From: Ipomoea triloba
Taxonomy: Eukaryota > Streptophyta > Magnoliopsida > Solanales > Convolvulaceae
Length of the DNA stretch: 64,000 bases
Assembly (NCBI RefSeq): GCF_003576645.1
Contig: NC_044918.1
Location: 20,576,148 to 20,640,147, forward strand
Direction: 5' to 3'
Part shown: positions 47,486-59,899 of the stretch, piece by piece
How positions within the stretch are numbered: position 1 is the stretch's first letter
Layout of the letters: each line of letters opens with the position of its first letter
Translations under genes and position numbers: made by a program
Notes under the pieces: generated by a model
Seen by the model: only the letters and a program-made list of their open reading frames with translations
What the model was told of the DNA's origin: nothing
Database searches by the model: none

Positions 47486-50385
47486 GTTTTTGTTTTTGTT
47501 TTTGTTTTTTTTTAATGCGATGTGAAGAGAGGTACTTATCTAGGCGCAATAGTTGTTTTTATATTAAAAATGTAATATTTCGTAGCTTTCTGTGAATATA
47601 ATCAATATATGCATCAATTATCTGTATTCATGTACGTGCTTGTTAAATTGTTTAATATGATTGGGTATTTATTTGTGATTTACCAAGTTTTTTTTGTTAA
47701 ATTTTCTCACTGTTTCCATTTTTGCAGAGTTACATTGGGATGCATTTCTGTTTGTAATTGTTGTAAATTACTATTTTTTCCCTTATATGTTTCTATTTTT
47801 AATGTTGATATTTTACAATGTGTTCACTCCTTGTACTTGCAGAGTGCAGAATAAGTCTTATAAATTGAGTCCAGAGAAGAAACAGAAGTCTGAGGCTCCT
47901 ATTGTGCTACGACGTTCTCTAAGGACACAAGGAAAGCCGCCAGATGCTTCTGTAGCTGATGGTCTAAAAGATGATTTTGATGAGTCCATAAAAAAGAATA
48001 AAATAGGGTTACAGTCCTCACCCAAAAAGTTGCCTACAGAACCTGTGCCTATTAATATGAAAGATGCATTTAGTGGTGAGAATAATGGCTCCAACCAACA
48101 GTTAATTGAAACAATCAAGGGTTTGTCAAGAAAATCCCAATTAGATGAGAATGCTGATCAAGAACCCATATTTTGTGATCTCAAGAAGAAAAGAAGGCCT
48201 TCAGGTTCAGTAGATATTGAGTCATTGAGATTGGAACCAGAAAATATAGCACGGGTTGTGCCTGGAAGAATACTAAATGTGAAGTTTTTCCCAACAACGG
48301 GAATGAGAATGGTTGTTGTAGGAAACAAATTTGGAAATATAGGTTTCTGGAATGCTGATGCTAAAGAAGAGGATGGAGATGGGATTTATTTGTACCAACC
48401 TCATTCAGCTCCAGTATCAGGGATAGTGATTGAATCATTTTCAATGCCAAAGGTTGGATAGGTCTTTATCTTTAAATATGGTTTTATTGTAATTAAGAAT
48501 TTATGGCTTTGAATACGTAGGCTTATATAGATGCATAGAAATACAAGTAGTGCTTAATGATGGAATGGTACTTGAACTTTAGTTCATGTTCTTTCTCATA
48601 TTCTGAAGAGATACCGTTATTTTAACTTATTATATGTATTAGGATTATGAGTGAAGTACCAGTTGAACATGTCTAGATTTTGTTACTACATTCTTCATAT
48701 TTTTTATAGATATGTTCATGGATAAAGGTTTTGGTTTGTTAACATAATATGTAGATCCAGTGCTCTGATCTTATGGTTGCACTTTATGTGCAGATGTACA
48801 CATGCTGTTATGATGGGTTTATCAGGTTGATGGACATTGAGAAGGAGCTTTTTGATTCCCTATACTTGAGTGATTATTCTATATATGCTTTGTCCCAGAG
48901 ACCAGACGATATGAATTCACTGTACTATGCTGAGGGGAATGGGAAACTTGGAATATGGGATTTGAGGGCTGGAAAGTCTTCATCATCATGGAGTTTGCAT
49001 GAAGATAGAATCAACTCGATAGATTTTAACTTAGAGGACAATTTTATTCTGGCTACAAGTTCAACAGATGGAACTGCCTGCATTTGGGATATGAGAAATG
49101 CTGGATCTAAGAAACCAAAGTCTTTGAGAACTGTTCACCATAAAAGAGCTGTGCATTCTGCTTACTTTTCACAATCTGGAAGATTTCTTGCTACAACAAG
49201 GTAGTTCATCCTAGATAATCTAATACCCTACTACCAATAGAAACAGTTCTGAGAAAGAACAATTTGTGCTTAACTTCTTGTCTATTAAATATTTAGTGTT
49301 TAACTTTCCTGGACATATAATGCAGAGTATGAGGTTTTCCTTGAGTTGGTTGTTGATTTTTTTACACTGCTAGCTTGAATGTATTTAGGCAAAAAGGAGG
49401 CCCCCTTGGTGCTTCAGTATAATTTTATTTTGTCATTTTTTGGTATCTCCTTGTGCCTGGTAGTTTACTATAGGAAATAAAAGCCATAATGCATGACATT
49501 TATTTAAGCCTGGTAAACAATCATATTCATTTGTGTGGTCTTATGAGGTCATTGGCTCATAGGTTATACGTTTCAGGTTTGGAAGTCTTTGACTCCTGAA
49601 CTCATCAATAGTCATGTGCTAGTGTCTAATTGGCTATTTTGTGGACTGGTTGTTAGAGTTGACTTTTTTCCTGGCTTGGGCAGTTTTGATGACAAAATTG
49701 GCTTGTTAAGTGGAGCTAATTATGAAGATGTAAGTATGATTGGTCACTACAATCAAACAGGCAGATGGATTTCCTCATTCAGGTATGTTTGTTCTCATTC
49801 CTTAATAATATTTCTAGCGAAATACTGCTTTGACAAGCATAAGTTATACAGATGAGCATTATGTTATTCTTGAAAATTCTGAATCATTGCTTCCCTATTT
49901 GGCTAGATTCTAGGCTATCTTTAATAAGCTATATGTGGTAGTGGTTAAGCATGTTTCACATGCTGAAGCTTTGATATTGTTAAACAGAACTTGATGTGCA
50001 AATTCTGAACTCACATATCGACTTTATGATAAATTAAATTTGGCATTTTCTTATGTATCTGACTATGCATAAACAGCACAGTATACCAGCTCAGTTGCCT
50101 GTCCAAAACAAATGATTTGTGGTTAAACATCATTCTTTGTTTCTTCTGAATTTTTTTTTTGTGGCAAGCAGAGCTATATGGGGTTGGGATGATTCCTATA
50201 TATTCATTGGCAACATGCGAAGGGGAGTTGATGTGATTTCGACAGACAAACAGAGAATTGTTTCAACGTTACAAAGTGAACATATGTCTGCTATTCAAAC
50301 CCGCTTTGATGCACACCAATATGAGGTCGGGATGCTTGCAGGTGCTACTGCCGGTGGTCAGGTATATCTCTGGACACCATCCTAA
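47247..50385 (+). CDS. WDR76/CMR1-like WD40-repeat protein, copy 1
   Basis: WD40 protein of the WDR76 (yeast CMR1) family, nuclear factors linked to DNA damage and chromatin. Exons: 47247-47389, 47843-48452, 48794-49200, 49684-49782, 50172-50385; 1473 nt, 490 residues. The N-terminus, MAPSQKLTDYERRRLENIKR, is the family's conserved start, followed by a basic, charged linker (LRRSLRTQGKPPD). A seven-bladed propeller region follows, with IGFWNADAK, KLGIWDLRAGKSSSSW, TACIWDMRNAG and QVYLWTPS repeat ends, and a YTCCYDGFIRLMD blade. An in-frame GTG lies upstream at 47226, but the ATG at 47247 matches the family start. It is the left member of a tandem pair with 52121-55315. The assignment to WDR76/CMR1 rests on recalled family motifs. 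Confidence 0.85.
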
Positions 50386-52006
50386 GACAACATCACACAG
50401 ATGCACCATTATCTTGACCTGTGTGTTAAAATTTGCGTTGACTGGTGCTCCACTGCTTGTACAACTAAAAACCATTTTTGTCTTACTATTGTATCATTAG
50501 ATTGGCTGTTTCCTGACTTTCCTCGTGGAAAACTTTATTTGAGACTTCGGTAATGGCTCGTCTTAAGTAATATAAGGTATTACTTCTGTTAAGGTATTGT
50601 GGTTGTAGTAAAATAACTAAACAAAAAGCTTCCATTCCCAGAAATCAGCAAAAATTCTTCTGTTAAACAAGCATATCCTCAAGGAAAGCAATTTAGATGG
50701 CAATCCTAAACAGATATAATGTTAAAGTGACCTCATAAACTCAGTGGTTAATGGCATTAGATTAATCTAATCCATCAAGGAAGCACACGGAATAAAAGAA
50801 TGGAGCAATTCTTCATAATCTTGCAATCCAAATAACTAAAGACTAGTGTTTGGGATGATAAAAGAGTTCCAAGAAAAGCAAACCTTAACAATGGAATTAC
50901 CCTAGTTTACAACAACAATGAAACATTAACCATGGTATTTGATAACCAAAGCCTAATCAGTGAATGATCACAGACTCAATATTTCAATCCATGTGCAAAA
51001 CCCCACCAATAACCTATGCAATTGAAACCTAACCAAAGAATGGCATGGTAATACTAAGATTTATGCTACTCAATACTCACCTCTCCAAAGTTTTGCCCTC
51101 CAATATTTTCTTCATTACATGACATTTTTAAATTGGGCAACGAGTTTTCTTTTCAACTAATAATGAGGTCATCCAATGATTATAAGTCTCATGGAGATAA
51201 ATATTAAGAAAAAATTGAAGGTAAAAGTAGCTTTTTCCTAAAAACAAAATACCTATAGTGAAAAATGACTTCTTTTTTTTCCCTCATGAGTTATATATTT
51301 ATAAAGTGACAATCCCCCTCCCCCCCCACAGACACACACACACTTCTTTTAAATAAACATTTGTACTTTTAAAAATAATGTCAAAACATGTATTTCGTTT
51401 TTTGTTTATATGTAAAAATCATAATAAATGCGAAAAAAACAACCAAACGTCATTGTAAATATTTATAATTATAATTTTAAACTAGTGCTAGTAACATTAA
51501 TATTAATATTATAATTAATTATTAATATTTAATTATTTGTATTTAGGTCTTAATTACAAGCACTAGTTAAAAATTATAATTATAATATTTATAAATGTTG
51601 TCTATTTTTTCACAATTATTTTGATTTACATTATAAGTAATATTTTGTTGGAGAAAAAAAATTGAAATACTTATATAAGTGTAGAAATATCCATTTAACA
51701 AAAATGGAAGAAAATTGTCATTTTAAAAATAATTTAGGTAGTTAATATGGATACATGAATAATTTAGGGGAAAAGAAGCGCTTAGGCGTATGCATAAGCT
51801 ACTAGTATTTAGTGTGATGATACATTGTTAACATTTAATAAGTAGTTAAATCGTGTAACCACACATTTGAAATGGTAACAGAAATTTCATTTTAACAAAT
51901 CTCTTAATTAAAACATTGTTGTATGCATCATACAAACAAAAAAAATTCTTTTACTCCTAAAAGTATGTCTGTGATTTACCTGGGATTTACAATAGGTTAT
52001 GCAATT
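50386..52006. other. Spacer between the two WD40 copies
   Basis: The first ~680 bp (to about 51060) is homologous to 55700-56480 downstream of copy 2, marking the 3' edge of the duplicated block. The remainder is AT-rich with a C-run and (CA)n near 51314-51342. No gene. Confidence 0.6.
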
Positions 52007-52007
52007 G

Positions 52008-52034
52008 TTTTCCCGCCAGTTAAATATTCCCGCT
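52008..52034 (+). promoter_or_regulatory. E2F-type sites, WD40 copy 2
   Basis: TTTTCCCGCC (52008-52017) and ATATTCCCGCT (about 52025-52034), conserved with copy 1 although neighbouring bases have diverged or been deleted. Conservation across the duplication supports function. Confidence 0.6.
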
Positions 52035-52120
52035 AAATTGTCCCTCAAATGTCAAAAACCCCTAAAATAAGCCACATAACGGCTTCCTTCTTCCTTTCAG
52101 TGAGTTTCCTACTTTCTCTA

Positions 52121-55100
52121 ATGGCGCCTTCTCAGAAATTAACGGATTACGAACGTCGGAAGCTGGAAAACATCAAGCGAAATGAGGAAATGCTCGCCGC
52201 CCTCAAAATTCATTCCCGCCTCTCCGATCTCTCCGCCGCCACCAAACGTCCCAGGTCCTTTCCATCGCTCTATCCCACCAAACAAACTCTTATTTCTAGG
52301 ATTCTCTTTCTATTTATGGTTTTTTTTTTAAATGCGATGTGAATATCTAGCATGATTGAGTATTTATTTGTGATTTACCAAGTTTTGTTTGTTAAATTTT
52401 CTCACAGTTTCCATTTTCGCAGAGTTACATTGGGATGCATTTCTGTTTGTAATTGTTGTAAATTACTATTTTTTTCCCCTTATATGTTTCTATTTTATTG
52501 TTCATATTTTACAATGTGTTCACCCTTGTACTTGCAGAGTGCAGAATAGGTCTTATAAATTGAGTCCAGAGAAGAAACAGAAATCTGAGACTCCCATTGT
52601 GCTTAGACGTTCTCTAAGGAAACAAGGAAAGCCGCCAGATGATTCTGTAGCTGATGGTCTAAAAGTTGATTATGATGAGTCCATAAAAAAGAATAAACTA
52701 CGGTTACAGTCCTCACTCAAAAAATTGCCTACAAAACCTGTGCCTATCAATATGAAAGATGCATTTAGTGGTGAGAATAATGGCTCCAACCAACAGTTAA
52801 TTGAAACAATCAAGGGTTTGTCAAGAAAATCCCAATTAGATGAAAATGTTAATCAAGAACCCATATTTTGTGATCTTAAGAAGAAACGAAGGCCTTCAGG
52901 TTCAGTAGATATTGAGTCATTGAGATTGGAACCAGAAAATATAGCACGGGTTGTGCGTGGAAGAATACTAAATGCGAAGTGTTTCCCAACAAATGGAATG
53001 AGAATGGTTGCTGTAGGGAACATGTTTGGAGATATAGGTTTCTGGAACGCTGACGCTAAAGAAGAGGATGGAGATGGGATTTATTTGTACCAACCTCATT
53101 CAGCTCCAGTATCAGGGATAGTGATCGAATCATTTTCAATGCCAAAGGTTGGATAGGTCTCTATCCTTAAATATTGTTTTATTGTAATTAAGAATTTATG
53201 GCTTTAAATACGTAAGCTTAGATAGATGCATAGAAATACAAGTAGTGCTTAATGATGGAATGGTACTTAACATGATAGTTGGTCATCACTGCCAACTTTA
53301 GTTCATGTTCTTTCTCATATTCTGAAGAGATACCATTATCTTAACATATTAGGATTATGAGTGAAATACCAATTGAACTTGTCTAAATTTTGTTACTGCA
53401 TTCTGCATATTTTTTTATAGATATGTTCATGGATATAGGTTTTGGTTTGTTAACATAATATGTAAATCCAGTGCTCTGATCTTATTGTCGCCCTTTGTGT
53501 GCAGATGTACACATGCTGTCATGATGGGTTTATCAGGTTGATGGACATTGAGAAGGAGCTATTTGATTCCCTATACTTCAGTGATTATCCTATATGTGCT
53601 TTGTCCCAGAGACCGGACGACATGAATTCACTGTATTACGCTGAGGGAAATGGGAAACTTGGAATATGGGATTTGAGGGCTGGAAAGTCTTCATCATCAT
53701 GGAGTTTGCATGAAGATAGGATCAACTCAATAGATTTTAACTTAGCGGACAATTATATGCTGGCTACAAGTTCAACAGATGGAACTGCCTGCATTTGGGA
53801 TATGAGAAATGCTGGAGCTATGAAACCAAGGTCTTTGAGAACTGTTCACCATAAAAGAGCTGTGTGTTCTGCTTACTTTTCACGATCTGGAAGATTTCTT
53901 GCTACAACAAGGTAACTCATCCTAGATAGTCTAATACTCTACTACCAATAGAAACAGTTCTGAGAAAGAACAATTTGTGCTTAACTTCATTGTCTATCAA
54001 ATATTTAGTGTTTAACTTTCCTGGACATATAATGCAGAGTATGAGGTTTTCCTTGAGTTGGTTGTTGATTTTTTCACACTGCTAGCTTTGAATGTATTTA
54101 GGCAAAAAGGAGGTCCCCTTGGTGCTTCAGTATCAAAAATTTGTTCTTTTTTGGTATCTCCTTGTGCCTGGAAGTTTAATATAGGAAATAAAAGCCATAA
54201 TGCATGACATTTGTTTAAGCCTGGTAAACAAACATATTCATGTGTGTGGTCTTATGAGGTCATAGGCTCATAGGTTATAGGTTTCAGGTTTGGAAGTCTT
54301 CCACTCCTGATTCCTGAACTCATCAATAGTCATGTGTCGGTGTCTAATTGGCTATTTTATGTTCTGGTTGTTAGAGTTGACTTTTTCCTGGTTTGGGCAG
54401 TTATGATGACAAAATTGGGTTTTCATGTGGAGCTAATTATGAAGCTGTATGTATGCTTCGTCATCAAAACAATCACTCATTCAGGTATGTTTGTTCTCAT
54501 TCCTTAATAGTATTTCTAGCAAAATACTGCTTTACAAGCATAAGTTATACAGATGAACATTATGTTATTCTTGAAAATTCTGAAACATTGCTTCCTTATT
54601 TGGGTCAATTCTAGGCTATCTTTAATAAGCTAAATTAAAATTGGCATTTTCTCTTTGGACAAAATAACCTTCAAATGCCTTACACCCACCCATTTGCCAC
54701 CACTAAGAATCATTTCAGATTCAGATTTGAGCTTTTATTGCCATTTCATTTACAAATTCTGGCTATGGATAAACCAGTCGTTATACTGTGGACCATGGGT
54801 CATGGCTGATACTGCAGTTGTGTTGAACGGATAAGGGAACTGCAGTTACACGGAACAGAGGTTGTTTCATCCGTCTAAAACTGCAGTTGTGTTGAACAGA
54901 TGAACGATCTCTGTTCCGCGCAACTGCAGTTTCCTTTCAACACAACTGCAGTATCTTTTCAACACAACTACAGTATCAGCCATGACCATGGTCCACAATA
55001 TAATTTGCGTGGATAAACAGCATAGAGTTTATACACTATACAGTTCAAAATGAAAATGATTTGTGGTTAAACATAAACATGATTCGTTTTTTGTTGTGAA

Positions 55101-55315
55101 TGTTTTTTGTGGGAAGCAGGGCTATATGGGGTTGGGATGACTCCTATGTATTCATTGGCAACTTGCAAAGGGGAGTTGACGTGATTTCAACATACAAAAT
55201 GAGAACTGTTTCGGTGTCTGCTATTCAATGGCGCTTGGATGCACACCAGTATGAGGTCGGGATGCTTGCTGGTGCTACCGGCGGTGGTCAGGTGTGTCTC
55301 TGGACACCATCTTAA
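52121..55315 (+). CDS. WDR76/CMR1-like WD40-repeat protein, copy 2
   Basis: Paralogue of the gene at 47247. Exons: 52121-52254, 52538-53147, 53505-53911, 54401-54484, 55120-55315; 1431 nt, 476 residues, all frames open. Compared with copy 1 it lacks three Ala codons in exon 1, five codons in exon 4 (the turn around NQTGRWISSF becomes NNHSF) and about six codons in exon 5 (STLQSEHMSAIQ becomes SVSAIQ). The last two deletions fall in the late propeller blades and may weaken folding, though none breaks the frame. Intron 4 holds a MULE-type MITE that copy 1 lacks. It is probably expressed from its own E2F-type promoter; possibly a diverging or decaying duplicate. Confidence 0.82.
54775..55009. 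mobile_element. MULE-type MITE in WD40 copy 2, intron 4
   Basis: A 235-bp foldback element flanked by a 9-bp target duplication, TGGATAAAC (54766-54774 and 55010-55018). Its arms contain TTATA.TGTGGACCATGG and GCTGATACTG.AGTTGTGTT and their complements. Nine-base duplications are typical of Mutator-like elements. The corresponding intron of copy 1 (near 50067) reads ATGCATAAACAGCAC without the element, so it is the empty site. Confidence 0.8.
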
Positions 55316-56806
55316 TCTTAAGACAAAAACACAATTTTTCCCTTGACTGCTGCTCTACTGCATACACTGGCTGTTTTATCGTGTAAAACTAACTTTATTT
55401 TGGACTTCATTAGATTTAGATGTTTTAATGGCTCGTGCATAATTGATACTCTATACTTGAATCGGGTATAAAGGAACAACTTGACACTAGTTCATAAAGA
55501 TCATCAGGAAAAAGGGTTTAATGGAAACAATATTTCTGCCACGAATTAACCAAAGACAGACATTTTTGCAGGCAAGAATCTAGACCCCTTAATTTTGAGT
55601 TGGAGAATGGATGGAAATACCAGTTACTAGCATAACAAGAAAAGAATGGAATGAATGTCATTCCGAGGCTACTAACACAAACATTTACACCTAATAGTTG
55701 CAAGTAATACAAGGTTAAAGTGGGGAAATAATTAAACACCACCAAAAACTTCCATTACCAGACATAAGCAAAAACCCTTCTGTTAAACAAGCATATCCTC
55801 AAGCACAACACAAGGAAAGCAATTTAGATGGTAATCCTAAACAGATTTAATGTTAGACCTCATGGACTCATTGGTTAATGGCATTAGATTAATCTAGGGA
55901 AAATTGTAATTTATGTCAATCTATAATATTCGATTATCAATACCACTACTGAATTATTAAGGGTGTAAATGCTGCCCCTCAGTTTTCAAAAGAAAAATAT
56001 TACTTAGGACTCTAAAATTCTACTCCTTATTTTTACTCAGTTTGATGTTTACACTTTCCTTGGGATCCATAGAATAAAGATAACCTATCACAAAAGTCAA
56101 GGAGTAGAAAATGAGAGTCCATGTAGTAGAACTCACAACATTTAAACCACTAATTATTCAGGAGTGAGATTAATAATTGGTTTCCCATTAATCTAACCCA
56201 TGAACGAATCACACTGAATAAAAGAATGAAGCAGTTCTTCGTAATCTTGCAATCCCAAATAACTAAAGACCTTAACTAGTGTTTGGCATTATAAAATAGT
56301 TCCAAGAACAGCAAGCCTTTGTACAGAATACAGATACCAATGTTCAAAACTAGAATTCAATTTGGGACAACAATGGAATACCCTAGAGGCCTAGACAACC
56401 AAAACCTAATCAATAAATGATCAGACTCAATATTCCAATCCATGTGTATACCCAACAAAAACTAGGCAATTGAAACCTAACCAAAGAATTTAGCAATCAA
56501 AACCTAAAGTACAATCAAATGAACACAGGCACAACATTCCAGCCCTTATGTAAACTTGAAATGAAGACATACTCATGGTGTAGTCTGTATTTCAAAATAT
56601 CTCACACATCCATAGTTAAAATTGAGTTAATCCAAAAAAGTAGATCCATTACTCAAATGAAAATATCTGGAAAACATATTAAGTACCAGTATTTCAGAAA
56701 ACATCAGTAGCACCACTGTCTCAATTTTCACTAACCTATTACAGATAAATAAAACAAAAACCGAATTTTCATCTTAAGAAGGTCTCACATGGAGACTATC
56801 TCCACC
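55316..56806. other. Spacer between WD40 copy 2 and eL39
   Basis: Part (about 55700-56480) is homologous to the sequence downstream of WD40 copy 1. I see no coding region; the last ~100 bases are probably the eL39 3' UTR. Confidence 0.6.
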
Positions 56807-57192
56807 TTAAAACCCTAGCTTGGTGCGACGCCAGTGCCTGCGCTTGGCATTGTACCTGACAAACAAATGATACCATATTTGGATTTAAGAAAATTCAAAC
56901 TAAACCTTTGAATCTAAGTCAAACTAAGTTAAATTAATAAATACATAAAATTGCGAATATGGATTGATGATATACCTGATGGTGTTGTCGGTCCTCATGC
57001 GAATCCAGTAAGGAATAGGCCTGTTCTGTCTCTGCTTCTTCGCCAGCTTCTTCTTGATCATGAAGGTCTTGTGCGACGGCTGATATTTTAAAAAAAAACA
57101 TTAGATTTAACCAAAAGAATACACCAAAAATATACATATATATTGGTATACAGAGAGAAAAGTAGACGATAGAAGGAAGTGAGAATCACCAT
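56807..57192 (-). CDS. RPL39: 60S ribosomal protein eL39
   Basis: Small basic protein of the large ribosomal subunit, near the peptide exit tunnel. Three exons on the minus strand: 57192-57190 (only the ATG), 57079-56976 and 56855-56807. The product has 51 residues, the family's usual length, with [34 protein letters not shown] and a [12 protein letters not shown] end. An intron directly after the ATG is seen in many eL39 genes, so the isolated start exon is credible. Promoter elements lie just upstream. Confidence 0.95.
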
Positions 57193-57256
57193 TTTCAAAG
57201 AAGCAGGAGCTCGGCGAGGCAGCGTTCTGAGGGAGATAACCGCTTCTGTTTTCTGA

Positions 57257-57315
57257 AAACCCTAGGCTATGGAGTTTATGTAGTGTAAATCAATGGGCTA
57301 GTTGCAGTATGGGCC
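57257..57315 (-). promoter_or_regulatory. Telo-box and site II elements of eL39
   Basis: A telo-box, AAACCCTAG (57257-57265), and two site II motifs, TGGGCT (57294-57299) and TGGGCC (57310-57315), lie 65-125 bases upstream of the eL39 start codon. This pairing is the known signature of plant ribosomal-protein and growth-linked promoters. Confidence 0.75.
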
Positions 57316-57479
57316 GGACCAATAACGAGCTCTTTTGAGTCCTGGGTCTGATAAATAGGAAAATTATGGGCAAATTTTACTATGGACAATGATACATCTA
57401 GTAGCTAGCGTGGATTATAAAGTAAAACGATATCGTTTGATTTTAATTTTAAAAAACAAAAGTCCTTACTGTTTTTGTA

Positions 57480-57905
57480 TTTCGTTACCATTGTATGAGC
57501 TCTTTTTTTTAATTTCATTTTTCAAACACGGTAGTTTCATTATAGTAGCACTAAAGTGTTATTTTAATTATACTTCATATCTTTGTTATTCAATTTCATT
57601 TTATCTATGCAATAGGTTTATTATATAAATACTAAAGTATCATTCTAATTTCACTACATGTTCATTTGACAATATACATATCTTTATTAGCCCTACTATT
57701 AAGTTTCATTTTATACATACAATAAGTTCATTATAGCAACACTAAAGTATCATTTTAACTACAAGTCCATTTGACAATATACATATATGTATAAGTTATG
57801 TTATTCAGTTTCATTTTATACACACAATAAATTTATTATAGAACCATTAAAGTGTCATTTTAACTATACTACATCATGTTCATCTGAAACTATACATCTC
57901 TTTAA
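57480..57905. repeat. Degenerate tandem repeats of ~85-125 bp
   Basis: About four copies of a block with TTCATTTTAT.CA.ACAATA.(G/A)TTTATTATA followed by ACTAAAGT(G/A)T.ATTTTAACTA, each separated by a few dozen A/T-rich bases. No coding content. Old tandem duplication. Confidence 0.6.
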
Positions 57906-58136
57906 TATGATACGTCATTGGTTCACAGTAACAACAACCGTTTCTTTTGATTAAGAGTTCGTTTAGAAATCTGGAAAATGATTTTTAGAAAATGAGTCAT
58001 TTTCTAAAAAATATTTTGATTTTCTGGTATTTGGTTGAATGTTTGAAAATTCTCTTTATCTATTTGATTAAAAGTTAAGAAATTACATTTTTCCTATTTG
58101 ATTCATTTTCCTGAAAATGAACATATTATTTGTTGT

Positions 58137-58137
<1 letters not shown>

Positions 58138-58186
<49 letters not shown>

Positions 58187-58480
58187 GTGATGGTGTTAGT
58201 AGTTGCTGGTGTTGGTGTTACTGATGGTGGTAGCAGTGGTGATAGTAATGATGGTTGTAGTAGTTGTTGGCATGGGTGTTAGTGGTGGTGGGCAACAGTG
58301 GTGGTGTGGTAGTGGTGGTGGTTGTTGTTGTTGGTGGTGGTGGTGGTGGTGGTGGCGGCGGTGGCGATGTGGTAGTGGTGGTGGTGGTAGTGTTGTTAGT
58401 GTTGGTGGTGGTACAGTGGTGATGATGGTGTGATCGTGTTGTTGAGTAGTAGTGTAATGATGTTGGTGGTAATAATAATA
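58138..58480. repeat. Microsatellite cluster: (ATA)n then (GGT)n-like
   Basis: Fifteen or so AAT/ATT units (58138-58185) followed by about 280 bases of GGT/GTT/GTA triplets. Long frames through it encode only simple Val/Gly/Trp or His/Thr/Pro runs and are not genes. Confidence 0.85.
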
Positions 58481-58564
58481 ATCCAAAATTATTTATAAAA
58501 AAAAAAAGAGTGAAGAGAGAGATGAGAAAATAAAGGATTCGAAAATGTCTTCTAACTAAAAAAC

Positions 58565-58836
58565 CAATCATTATTGCATGGACCATGGTCCACACAGCTG
58601 TGTGGACCAAAAATAAAAAGTACATTATTTTTGTACTGAAGGTACACTATTTTTGTACTGTAGGTACATTATTTTAGGGTACATTATATTTTTGTACTGA
58701 AGGTACATTATTTGATATATACTATCAAATAATATACCTACAGTACAAAAATAATGTACCTTCAGTACAAAAATAATGTAATTTTTATTTTCGGTCCACA
58801 CAGCTGTGTGGACCATGGTCCATGCAATAATTTGCC
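58565..58836. mobile_element. MULE-type MITE, second complete member
   Basis: A 272-bp almost perfect hairpin flanked by the 9-bp duplication CTAAAAAAC (58556-58564 and 58837-58845). Arms begin near ATTATTGCATGGACCATGG and contain TCCACACAGCTGTGTGGACC plus repeated TACATTATTTTTGTACTG words. It shares the ATTAT..(C/T)GTGGACCATGG-type end and 9-bp target size with the element at 54775, so the two belong to one family. Confidence 0.8.
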
Positions 58837-58989
58837 CTAAAAAACTAGGAAGACATTTTTCACCAAATTGAGATTATTTTTAGTTGACCTAAATGAATAT
58901 TTTCCTTTGACTTTTACACTAAAAAATCCAGAAAATGACGTTCGAAAGTCATTTTTCCGAGTTTCCAAATGGACCTAAAAGAAACAACA

Positions 58990-59880
58990 TCGTATTGGAC
59001 ATGGTCCATCGTATAACAAATGAAAATTATGTTGTTGGACTTGTTGAATAAGTGCTTATTTAAAATTCTATCCTTATAATGTTTAAGGAATATAACAACC
59101 CATTTGGTTAGTAAAAAAAAAATGAGAATGAAAATTGAATTTAAAATTTACTGAAAAAGAGATTACTTGAAATATTGATTTCATTGTTGTGTTAGTGAGA
59201 AATAAATTGTTGAAATAATTAATATAAAAACTTAAATGGCCCTACATAGTAAAGACATAAGAGGGTAATATAAAAATTCATATTGTATATTTTTTTTTCC
59301 AAATTGTGTGGAAAATAAAATAACGATAAAGAGTAAGGAATTCATTTTACATTGAAATAAATTCTCCATCAACCAAATAACATAACATAGGTTTTTCCTC
59401 AAATTTGAGGAAAGTATTTTCCTGTAAACCAAACAAGTCATAAGAGTCAAATTAACCAGTGAATTAAACGAGAAATTGCAAGTAACTCATTGAAATGTAA
59501 AAAAGTACAATTGAACAATTAAACATGATCAAATTATACAATCAACTTCAAGTGGTCAGAAATAGCAGGAGCTAGGTTGATATCTTGTAAACAAGGTAAA
59601 TTTTTTTTTTTAAACTTCGACAAGAGACTAATGTTCTCGCTTGGAGACCACTAGATCTCCTAGATCTTTGTCTCCATTTGGAGACAAAGGTAGAGAGATG
59701 AAGGCAATCGTAGTGGATGTCTTCAGACCTTTAATTTTTTCTTTAAATATTTTTTTTTAGAGATGAAGGTAGTCATAGGGTTGCCTTCATCCAATATTTT
59801 TTACTAAAATGAATTTTAAAAAAAAAATAAAATAGACAAGTGACAAGAATGAGCAACTTTTAAAACTTGTAAAAGAAGGA
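58990..59880. other. Spacer
   Basis: AT-rich; only a small inverted word (TCTCCATTTGGAGA near 59669) and A/T runs. No gene seen. Confidence 0.6.
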
Positions 59881-59899
59881 AAAAGTTGTTTGAGACTTG

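Larger units (their letters stand above)
57953..58980. mobile_element. Possible larger DNA transposon enclosing nested elements
   Basis: Imperfect inverted ends GTTCGTTTAGAAATCTGGAA on the left and TTCCGAGTTTCCAAATGGAC on the right, followed inward by GGAAAATGA and its complement. Between them lie a microsatellite cluster and a complete MULE-type MITE. The ends agree at roughly three quarters of positions and no target duplication was found. Confidence 0.4.

Noticed and set aside
58196..58625. His/Thr/Pro- or Val/Gly/Trp-rich frames
   Set aside because: Products of a GGT/GTT microsatellite with no start context or conservation signal.
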